Assembly (NCBI GenBank): GCA_944472155.2
Contig: OX235279.1
Coordinates: forward strand, 148,574,199 to 148,638,198
Origin: Trichobilharzia szidati
Taxonomy: Eukaryota > Platyhelminthes > Trematoda > Strigeidida > Schistosomatidae
Length of the DNA stretch: 64,000 nucleotides
Direction: 5' to 3'
Part shown: in pieces, positions 26,701-38,500 of the stretch
Layout: each line of letters begins with the position of its first letter
Numbering within the stretch: the stretch's first letter is position 1
Notes under the pieces: generated by a model
The model's database searches: none
Told to the model about the DNA's origin: nothing
The model's input: only the letters and a program-made list of their open reading frames with translations
Position numbers and translations under genes: made by a program

Positions 26701-29700
26701 TTTACTCAGTGATGCCACATAGTGTCCCCGACTTTGCTCTGGTCTAATCTGTAGTGAAGGTAGGTATCCCTTGTAGTTTTTTCCTTCAGTTTCTGAATGT
26801 TGAGCTTGAATTGTGGCATGTCTCCATTTGTTTTGAGGGATTTGAGCTTCAGAGTTGAAGGTTCCTTGAACTTCATGACTGCCTGAGCCCACATCTGCTC
26901 TCCTTCTCGACTTTGTGTCCAGCAGACTGCCTCTCTATTTCCTTGAGAAACATTGAGATGAAATCTATCTGGTTTGTGGTGTATCCATCAGGTGAAATCC
27001 ATGTTGCTTTGTGTATATCTTTGTGCGTGTACACAGCATCTACGTATGTTGTTATTTTAATCATCTTTAATATGGTTAATTACCCTCACTTTAATTCAAA
27101 GAGATACATTTAAGGTCATCACAAAGTATGTTTCTGGTATGTGTTAGGTTGTTACCGGTGTTTTATGCCCTCACATGGTAGGTATTTATTAAGCATGTCC
27201 CTTTCGATGTTCAATCCTTTTATCACCATGACCTAGTTCTGTGGTTGTTATAAAGTAGGTAACCATTTTGGTGGTCTTACAAATTTTCATTAGCCTTTTT
27301 TAAAAACATGAAGAGAAATAAATACACAACCACATGTTTATTTGTCTGAATGACCATGTATTACAACCACACCCAATATGTAGCTAATATTTGTCATAAG
27401 TTAAAATAAAGTAAGACTGTTCCTTAGATGAAATCCAGATGAAATAAAATTGATCTGTTTAAGGAATCTACTGGATAATGCATTCACTGCTAGTATTTTG
27501 ATTGTGCCACTAAACCTAGATTTATTTTTTTCTTGTGTTGTCTCGGCTGGACGGTTCGATTGAAAAGCTTGCATTGTCGTTAACTTCAAACTGAAGTTAG
27601 CACCGAAGATGTTGTCTAGACACAGACATTGAAAGCTTTACAATTAAATTACGCAGTTCAGAAAGGACAACAACACTAACTAAATACATCAACAAATCTC
27701 CTCGATCATTTCAAATCAAACGTGTATTCGATCAAAAGGTCTATAGGAATAATTCAGATACTTGTTGAATTACTATTTGACTGTTTATTTCCTTACCGGT
27801 GGATAATTTTAAGATTGAGTTACATCACGCGTATTAGCACTTTCAGTTTAGTGAACAGTAATTCCTTCTCTTCAGACACAGATTATGATATCTTTCATCA
27901 GTGTATCGTTGTTCACCAGTCTCTACACATACATTTTGAGCCACCTAAGGAGGTATGTACTGCCTGGTTGGGACCCTCGGGACGTTAAGAACCAATGGTT
28001 GTAGACAACGGATGATATGGCTCAAAGTTGTTCTCAATGGCACAGATGTATCCACACTTTGTGACCTCCAATATCCAATAAATCTTCATGTTTCTCCAAG
28101 TTAATATCCTTTCTCCCGTACATTTATGCTCATAACGGTTCTTTTGATTCCCTTTTGCTTTACTTTCTTGACCTTCGTGTGCCTCACGGACTGTGGCAAC
28201 TTCAACTGTAGCACTTCTGTGCCAAGTTCTATGTTGAAGCTGAGTCAATCATTCAAGACTAGTAACCGGCTTTGATCAGTGGTTATTGAGTGTAAATGCT
28301 TAGTTTACTGAAGTGTAAGCTGAGTGTTTGTCATCTTTGACAGACGTTGACTAGATGTACAGAGATCTTATACGGGTACAGAAATACCTATTAACTAGTT
28401 TGTAAACTATGAACTCAGTCAATCGGACCGTTTTTCTATAACATTGATCACCACATTAATTAAAAAAATGAAGTAAAAATAGAAAGAATAATTGTATCAT
28501 CTTTGGATTCACTTTTCCCCTTTTTTCTAAGTCTACTGTACGCATTAGTGTAAACTTCCACGATGCTGCCGCACTCTACGATTGTAATATGTTTGACGTA
28601 GCCTATCTAATTTATGCCACAATTAATATACAGCTATTACCTAAAATGTTTTATCACGCTCAACAAAATATGAGATGAAATACAACGCATTAATCATATG
28701 CTTATTTACTGCACTGGGCGGTCATCTACGTGAACTGCATATGGGCTGACAATCCAGACTGTGACTCTGAGTATCAATACAGATGCAGAAACTGGTCACT
28801 ATCACTGCTTTACAATTATCTGTGATACCTGAACTATTAACCATTCATTAATTATACATCTGCGATTACAACCTGATTAACTATTTAATCAAAAGAATAA
28901 TGTGATATGAAGGTATAACAAAAGCTACTAGTTTGTGCACCGTTCAGTCAGTTTATTTGTGTTTTATTTATATTAATTAGTTTGTTACTTGTTTGTTTGC
29001 TTTCTATTGAAATCTTTGTATGTCACTGTAGGAGTTTATACAAATTGTTTACTTTTTGTTTTCCTCTTTTTAAAAAAAATTTTTTGATCTTTCTGGGGAT
29101 TATAATGTGAAGAGAACCAATTCAGACGTCTATCAATAGCTAATCTTGGATTAACCGATGTGTAAGTGCCATGTGTGAATAACTTTATTTTACCTCTTAC
29201 TATTATTTGTTAACCTAACACCTATAAGTATATATTTCCCATGAAATAAAGTGTTTTACAGAATGCCTATTTGTGTACAACAGAATATGTGAAACAATGG
29301 TTGTTAGATTGTGCTTTAATTACCTTATACTTTAAAATAAGAAAAACCAATGTCTTTTGTGTATTTCTTGTTGTTAAAATGCAGTCGCCAAATGAATCTA
29401 TTATTTCTCACAGGACAATTGGAAAAGAATTATTAAAACTAGGGTAACCTGATTCTTCCTACTTTTTGTGTTTGGTACATAACTCGATTTGCTGAAGTGA
29501 TATTTACTTGACTGATGTCACAAACATAGTTTACTACTCATTATAGTGAGTGTCAGCGGTTCATTGTTAGACTGCTCGCCAGCCAGGTAGGAGATCTGGG
29601 TTCAACACCTAACCGGGGCACTATTAAATCTCAACTTGTTCATCAGCTTGGAAGAGAGGGAAGATTGGGTATGAGGCTAACAACACCCCTGCTACCAAAA

Positions 29701-32475
29701 CTGCAAAGCTAGAAACCTTATGTCCTAATCAATAAGCAAAGGAATAAAAAAAAGTTCATTATGGTAGATCAGTGTATGGAAAAAGGCTTTTGCTGAGATT
29801 TTGAAGTGATAATGGTGAAATCCTAGATAATTTTCTCCTGGAGAATATATCGAAATCTTAGCATTATTTCAAGTATATATGAAGTTAAAATAGGGGGTTT
29901 TAAGCAGGGATTTCAAGGTTTTTTAGCCGATTGCTTAAGTGAGTAACAAGTTTTCACCATTGAAAATTAGGATTTGTATCACACTTTGTCATTTGAAAGT
30001 TGTATTTAATTTCCTTGAAAACCTAAGAAATTCGGATCAAACCATATATTTTCAATTAGTTACTTTATTTATATTTATATATGGGATTAGATGTAGGGCA
30101 TTAGGTAAGGGTGGAAAGCCACTGGACAAGGTGGCTTGAGAATGTACTATTGATATCGAGAAACTACGTCTCTCGATGTCGAATGTTACCTGAGACAAGA
30201 TGAAATCAGCTCTTGAATTCGGTGAATTTTGGTCTAAATTACGAAAGTAGCTGTAAATTTTATCGCATTCGCTTCTCACTATCACTGCAGATTTTGAACG
30301 TCTATACTACTCTCGATTAAATTATATTTCCATCGACACCTTCATCCATTTTTATCTTAAACTGAATGCCTTTCCCAACTGTGGAAAGGTGAACTGATGT
30401 CAAATCTATGATCTCGTTTGTTATGAAATTGATAACCCGAATATGTTGAGTGTCTTAAAGGTAAGGTTTGTCTACATTATTATACTTCAGAAATTGCTAG
30501 TTCGGGTATTATGAGAAATTTTACTCGTTAAGTATGTATTTTAAAACAGTTGCAGATTTAAGCACTGCTTTTAGGACACTGAAATCACACGTTTAGAATG
30601 AGGTTAGCATAATGATGTTTTGAGTATCTTTACCACCAGTTATTTGAACTGACACTAGGTGGTGATGACAGAATTATTCGCCGTTTGAAACGATGGGCTC
30701 AGTGTTCGAGTCTCAATGGTAACACTACCACTCACTGGAAATGCAGGTACATCTAGCTGACGAGTCCCAAATGGGTCGAGGTGCACATCCTTGATTCCAC
30801 TGCTAGTTACGATAAACCGAAATAAAATATAAGCTTATTTATATCGCTGGTCAATATGTGGTTTCACCGATGATAACATACATTCTTTTTTAAATAGCGT
30901 TTAATAAATATTCTTACTGATAAATATGAAAATGGAATGTGGCCTTCTTTAGAAGAGACTAGTCTATAATTGTTAATTTGAGCATAAATTTTTATCACTT
31001 ACCAACAACAATTGGAGAAGGATTTTCAGCCGTCTTGTTCTAGTTTGGGATTCCTCAGCAGTGCATATCAACGATCTTACTACTGGTCGAACCCAAGACC
31101 TTCTGATTGCAAGGTGAACCTGTCGACCATTCGGTTGCCACGTTAGACTTCCATACCCCATGAACTCTAACTTGTGTCAATTTTCTGTATTGCACCACTG
31201 GTAGTGAAAATTTATACTTAATAAGAGTAAAAAAGAATAAAACGTAGATATTGGAAATGGATTTTAAAAATTACTTAAGACTTCTGTCAAAAACAAATAC
31301 TCATAAGCAATTCACACAGATACATAAGTATATTCACTTTTCTATTTTCATGCAATGCAAATAATAAGAAACACATTTTACGCATGTATTTTCAATAACT
31401 AACTTTTCATAGTATCCAGTTTTTTCTTTGTTATTAAGATTTCCTTCGGTAGTCTGATCTAATATAAAACTATGTGGAGAAGAAATTTTTGTTTTTGTTG
31501 CATAAATTACGTTTCATCATAACAACTTTGATGGATAAACTTATATATAAATACATACATAATATTGAAGTTTTAAAAGTGTAAATTTCGGATCACTCAC
31601 TCTGAAAAAAACGAGGTGGTTTTACAAAGTAATCTATTATAGTATGTGATTTATTTACAAAATGAGTAATACCTCGGTGTGTATGCCTTGCTTTCATGTT
31701 AAGCGAAGTAATGTTTCTACTCATATATATATATATATATATACATATATATATGCGTTTGCTCCAGGCTACATAGACTTCACTTGGAATGAGCTTAAAA
31801 CTTGTCTGAATAACTCAAAAAATTTTGAAGATTTCCGAATTTTATTTTTATTTCATTCATTGATAGTTTTATTTTTAACTATCAATAAGATATGCAAAAA
31901 CGTCAGCTCTATGTAGCCAGAGTTTGTTAAGAGGCTGTTTTATGTGACTGTAGTAAACACATATTACATATATTACAGAATATTCAGCGTATTCTACTGC
32001 AAAATACTTACGCTTCTTCAAATAAAGTAATAAATGACAGTATATTGTATATTTGTGAATCGAATGATCTCATGATTTTTCACTAATCAAATTGAAACTA
32101 TTGATCTGATTTCTTTTTTTTTCTGGTTTTAAGAAATAAATTTATCATATTATCTAATCAGCCAAAAGTTGTGACAACTGCTCACCTAAGTATAATTGAA
32201 ATTCCCATTATTGATTTCTGTTTTCTAATACGAAAGACTACTGACTGAAATGACTCTAAAATTTGGTGCAGAAATATTCGTTATCTATTGATTTTGTTTT
32301 TAAGGTGAATAATCGACCAGATGAATTTTGAGATGGATATTAGCTTGTGACTGTAGTACTGCTCTGTGTGTGTGTGTGTGTTTGCGTATGACTTTAGAAG
32401 TCAGCTCATATTTTTAAAGAACTAATTGGGTTTAGGCCTTTAGTTAAATAATTCACAAACGAAACCCGTTATTTG

Positions 32476-32512
<37 letters not shown>

Positions 32513-35500
32513 CAGCTTAAGATGTAAACGACAGTTAAAAGAAGCCGTCGATTCTCATGACAGTTGTAAGGTTGACGACAATAATATAGGAATTAAATCA
32601 GAAATTAATTATCTTGGACTTATTCACTTTTCTGATCTCCCCTGGTCTTCCCATGTCTCAGCGATCTCCAGTAAAATATTCCGCCTGACATTTTACATTA
32701 AGCAGTTAAAGCACTCGGGTATAACTCAACCCCTCCTCTTACAGTTCATAAACTCTTGCATCCAACCTATTCTTTTTTACTGTTCACCCTTATTATTTCC
32801 TGGTTTGCTTAAAAAGGACTATGTCACAATTCGTAGAATGCTGAAGACTGTCAGTAGGATGAGTGGTGTCCCAATGAACTACATAGTTGACGTCGTTGTC
32901 GATAGGTACTTGACTTCGTGCAGTAAATTCGTTAAAGGGATTTTGTCTGACTTGGAGCATCCACTTCACCCTCAGCTTTCACCTTGCATCTCCTCAGGTA
33001 GAACAAGAAGTAACTTCAGGAAACTGTATGCTCGCACATCTAAGTATAAAAATTCTATGATACCATACTTGGCACATATTTTATGTGATGAAAATAGCGT
33101 CAGGCAAGAATTGACTAACCTTTTTTTCATCTAGTAAATAAACAATCTCCTCCATCCATCCTTATATACCTTCAAGTTTTACTTTTATTATTTCTATTAT
33201 ATTTATGGTCCTGTTGATTCTTTGTTTTCACTTTCATAACTGCAAACACCAACTTATTTCTATGACTGCTGTAATCTTTGTTTTTTCCCTCACCATATCA
33301 TGTAAAGAGAACATTATATTAAATATTTTTAATCGTGCTAGGATTTGTATACCGCATCGACAATACTGTGTGAAACAAGCCCACGGCAATTTCCACTTGT
33401 ATTATTATCATTACCTTAGCTGCTATCATTATTATTATTTCCATTTTATATGCTGCATGTTTTTTGACATTACCCCTATTGTAAACGTGGAAAATTTTCT
33501 GCGATTAATTTTATTTATAACTTGAGGAAATTAGATGCAATATTGTGATTAATGCTGAAAATTCCATTCTGTATCACAAGTACTGTTTTTGGAATAAAGC
33601 AAATCATTATTATTATTACTATTATTATTATATAGTTCCCAATCATATCACTTGTAACTACACAACTTGGAAACTTGACTTTCTTCTTTCTCAATTGTCG
33701 TAGGCGTAGTAGAAATTTTTGGAAGTTTAAGATAGGCGTTGAGTAATTCGTGTTGCGCATATTCAAAGTGGATTAAATAAGTAAAGCTGTAGATATCAGT
33801 CTCTCCCTCAACCCTGTTCTGTTAGAATTTAGAACTGTCATCCTATTGTATGGTTGTGTGTAACTGCCTCTAGAGTTATAGTTGAAGTCAATACCTGTTT
33901 CGGATATCTAGAAAATTCTACTACCTTTACGACAAATAGGAAAGATGAAAGAGAACTATAAAAGTTAAGTTTCGAAGTTGTGTAGATACTGCTGATATGA
34001 TTATGAAAGGTAAATTATATCTGAAACGTTGCTAGCAAACCACTGCAACACAATGGATATTCATGCTGAAGGTCCTGGCCTTTAATATATATGTGCGAAA
34101 TGTTGGCATTGTGGTAGTACGCAATTCCGTATTGATTTGCTTATTGAATATATATCATACCCCATTATTATTATTTTCTATAGATGGTTTGTAAGGATTA
34201 GTTTTGTTTTTACGAGTTGATCACGGAGAAGTCGTGGCCAGTGGGGTCCTTCCAGTCAAGTGTGAGGATGCATGTCCCACCGACTACATTGGTTGGGGTC
34301 GCGCTAAGTCACGGATTGGTAGAAGTTAGAATTCATGGGCTGGCCATTGAATCGGGTCCCAGTGGCCGAATGGTATACGAGCCTGTCTTGTAACCGGGAG
34401 GTCCTGGGTTCGAACCCCAGTGGGTGCGTACTGTCAATGATTGCCAGATTATTACTATTATTAAAGTATAGTTCCCTTAGGTTCTGAGTGACATATAGGG
34501 CTTCAACAACACATCTCCACTTTGTTTTATTTTCTGCTTTCCTCTTCATCTAGCCTCACGATTTCCTATTATCGCTCATTTCCTTTTCACACGATCTCCA
34601 TGTCACCCTCACATGATGACCCACTCGTTGTTCCCTATTCGGATTCCACTCAAGGACCTGGCGCTCCATTTCACACCTCACTGTGTGATTGTAATGACCT
34701 AGCAATGACTACGAGGCCAACTACATGAGTAACACTAGTAGATTTTGGGTAGTCAGATTACCGCAACATAAGGATTTAGCTGATTGTAGAATGATTGACC
34801 TCACGAAGATGAATTGCTTAGAGAGAAACTCAGCAGTCGCAATGCATTCATTAACACAATCACACGATGGGATGCGGCAGAGCTACATTTATAAAAATTA
34901 AAATTGGTAGGTGTAGAAAGAGGTTGATCTCTGAATCTTCGTTCATCGAATCTACACCTAACACGTGCGAAGAGAATGATTCAACGCCAATACCATTTGC
35001 ATAGAATAGCTTTGTAATTTTACTTTTTTGCTTTCTTGAACTGTATAAAAATAATCATCGATCATTATAGTTCAGACGATAAATATTCCACTGTTTTACT
35101 AAACATAATCTATCTATGGTGTAAATCAGTTCTGTGGACTGAATGGTTTATTCGTGAAGCTTTTATTGTCTTGCTAAACAACATCTTCAGCTCTAACTTT
35201 CAGATAAAGTTTCACTGGAATTACATCTGATGTATTGTTAACTTATATGTTGTTAAATATGCATTCATGTTACAAGTAGGATTTTCTTCAACGGTGCTGT
35301 TAGCAGTCTGTTTCGTGAGTATACATTCTATGATTAGTATGTTTGAGTCAGTAGGCTTCTTTATGGTCTATTTATGCTTTTAATTTCCTGTTCGTGTTAA
35401 CTGGACTGAATTGACCAACCTCATTTTAGCTCCTTGAATGTATGCTTCAAAATCAATATGATTACTAACTGGAAGTTACTTGTTGGATGGTGGCTAACAG

Positions 35501-38500
35501 TAGAATAAAACACGCGCGTCTCATCTCATTTAACATTCATCAGCTTGATGTGCCTGCTTTTTGGCGATCGTACTACTAGTGAGACTGTAACCTAACATCC
35601 GTTGTCCACTAAGTTATTAACAAAAACGATGTGCAATGAGTGACTTTGAGTTAGTAGTCGTGGTAATATTGAGGTATATATTAAAGAAACTGTATAATCC
35701 CTTATCTATTCGATGAAGCTTCAATAAAATATCTTCCAGAATGAAAATTTCCATTCTCACGTTTAGAAATGACATTTATTCCTTCTCATGTAGTTCCTCG
35801 TCAACCGCTATACACTTAGCCAATAGATGAATATTCTACCTTTTAAATAGTGATACTTTTCTCGTTTTAGCTATTATCTTCATTTTTGGAATTATCTCCA
35901 CCACCCTTATTATTATTATTATTGTATCCTTTAATTCCTACAGGAACATACGGCTTCAGCCGTGCGTCTCCATTGCGTTCTGTTCTCTGCTAGAGTCTTC
36001 ACCTGGCTCCATGTCTGCCCACACGTTTTCATCTCCTCTTCACATGACCTCCTCCAAGTCACCCTTGCACTGACGACCAACTCGCCGCTTCCCTTTCGGG
36101 TTCCACTCGAGCGATGGCTTGTCTAGTGATGTCGCTTGATGATTTCCTAAGAGTATGGCCAACCAATCTCCATTTCTTCCTGCCTATTTGTTTCACAATC
36201 GGTTCCTGGTTCACACCACCCTTATACTTGAAAATTTATATTTCTTATCAATTCACATATTTCTATGTCATTGGAATAGTAATAATCATAAGTTGTGGAT
36301 TAATTTGAAGAGTTTAACAGAGAATTAACTAAAAAACATTTCTTTAATTTTACTGTTACTTTGTAAATTTTCTCTCACATGTTGATTTTCCAAGGTATTT
36401 GTTTACTTACCACCGTGCTGATAGAAACACTTCTTACTTTTTCTCATTTGCTAATGTGGAGTAAAGCGACATCAAAGTTCACGTAAAAATACCTAAACAT
36501 TTTCTTACTCCGCAGCAAATGAGTTTGGTTTTCTTTTGCCAAGACCAATAGTAGTAAAATGCGCCCTGTAGAAAATGATTGATGGTTTCACTTTGATCTG
36601 ATGTGACCACCGTAAACGCCGAAAAACGTTGTGATGAATACTTCAACTTATGATTTTAGAAAAAACACATCATAGTGTCACGATATTGATAAATGTTACT
36701 TACAGAATATTCAGACGCTACTTTGAATGATACCAGTCAATTCTCAATTCTAATGCTGGAGTACAGTTGCTGTTAAATTTTTTCTGTTAACTTAACCCAC
36801 AATATGAATTAGACGGATTCCCGACAGTTTTAATTCCTTACATCATAAGTATTGTGACCAAGTCTAGAATTCTAAATTTCTTACGGAAAACATCAACAGC
36901 TTAATACTAGACCACCTAGTTCACACTGGCCACAAAGCTAGCTTTGAAGAATCCTTCTCCATCATTTATCGCCTACCGAATAAATTGCCTAAAGCATCCA
37001 GGTACCGAATAATCCAAACAGCTGTGGCTATCGCGATTCGCCTGCAAAAAAAACCAGTGCTCTGTGTGCAGAAGAAACAAGTCCAGCCACAACTACTGTC
37101 CTGGCCTTCTGTCGACCCTATAAATTCATGAATTCTGTATTATTATCTTTCCTATTTTTTTTTATATTCAGTGTATTGCTATGTTAATGCTATCGACCTG
37201 TAATCCATTGATATTATTATTATTATTGATTCGATGTTATTTAAACAACATTACTGTTGGTAGTAACACTATTTGATTCACTATTATGTATATATATATA
37301 TATAACTGTAGAAGCCGATGACGAAGTTATCGAAAAGAATATCCTTCGTTCAGTGACCAATCTTCTGCAACTCTTCATGACGGGAGGATTTGTTGAGAAA
37401 TACTTCAAAAGTAGAAGTAACTAAAATTTGTAAATAGACTGTTTCAGATAGTTGCTTCGTAGATGATAAAAATAAAACAAATTCAAGAGTTGATGTGAAT
37501 TTTTTTGTCATCTAATTTCAAAAAAGGTTTTCACAACTGAAAAACAATGACTTTTGTAATATCTGACATGTGCTTTTTTTAAAAGAAACTATATATCAAC
37601 GGAAAATAATATCAGACCTTAATAATTTCTGTTATATTAAGCAATTTTTATGCGAATGATTATACCCGTGTTGATCTGTTAGCTCTCTCTCTCTTCCTCC
37701 ATCTGATTGTCAGTTATTACCCATTATTTGATTAGAATTTTTTTTCTTCACGTTCCCCAGTGGAACATAGGGCTTCAAGCTAGAGGCTTGAAGTTTCTGT
37801 AGCAGTGGTGATTATTTTTACAGGATGGGGTTGCTAGCCTCATGCCCAACCTTTCCTCTTCACCAGTCTTATTTCTGGCTAAGCGAGGTAAAGGAGTGCG
37901 TCGGCCGGGGATCGAACCCCAGACCATGTGCATGGTCGGCGAGCGTCCTAACCGCTATGCCACCGACGCCCTGATTAGAAATAAGCAGTGCTTAATCTGT
38001 TAACAGAGTGGCAGTGAACACTTTCGAAGACTAATATTCAGTCATGTCATCACAGGCTTGATGATGTGAATAAGTGACAGTCAGGTTGAATATCTGCATA
38101 ATCCCAGCCTTTTCAAAAATTTTGATAACTACTACTTTAATACTGCTGTCGTTAATACTATTATTTATCAGTTAACAAATGAATCTACAGTTGTTTACTT
38201 CTTATTATTGTTGCATACAGAATATTTCTGCACTCCAATCAAACTAGGCTGATACACTTTTTATTTTGCTTTGTTTTGTTTTGTAGGCAGAGTGGATGGA
38301 AAGTATTCGGCCTCCTTGTTTTATCGATTGCACTGTATTTCTTAGTAACTGGTTTCTGTTTCACTGAAGCGTATACATGGCCAAGAAGATTAAAAATATG
38401 CAATAGTTGGAAAACAATGCCTACTAGAAGTAATAATGATAAATATGGTGGTCAACCAGCGGCAGCTGTAATTGATAATACAAATGTTAATGAACAAAAT

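Larger units (their letters stand above)
22353..29112 (+). other. TMEM63 intron 3 with repeats
   Basis: A 6.8-kb intron. It contains SINE A copies at 22.78 and 23.87 kb, family C at 23.2 kb, an AT run at 23.68 kb, and the RTE LINE with nested solo LTR at 24.29-27.07 kb. The segment 27.1-29.1 kb shows only a possible fold-back remnant near 27.6 kb and an unassigned block at 27.9-28.26 kb. Confidence 0.7.
29162..38286 (+). other. TMEM63 intron 4 with repeats
   Basis: A 9.1-kb intron. It holds SINE A at 29.55 kb, an Sm-alpha-like hammerhead element at 30.65 kb, family B at 31.0 and 34.19 kb, a jockey/CR1-like LINE at 32.5-33.6 kb, RTE 3' ends at 34.45 and 35.91 kb, a Penelope-like fragment at 36.88 kb, SINE A at 37.74 kb and several AT runs. 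Confidence 0.7.

Noticed and set aside
27985..28248. 87-residue minus-strand frame as a gene
   Set aside because: It has basic composition without any domain, lies inside an intron, and shows no splice logic.
32805..33134. Unknown 109-residue gene
   Set aside because: It is the C-terminal part of a jockey/CR1-like LINE frame that opens further upstream, and the same protein recurs at 62-63 kb.
35303..35347. Candidate exon between exons 3 and 5 (acceptor TTAGCAG, frame CFVSIHSMISMFES)
   Set aside because: The exit phase does not fit exon 5, and the 29113-29161 exon fits both phase and motif.
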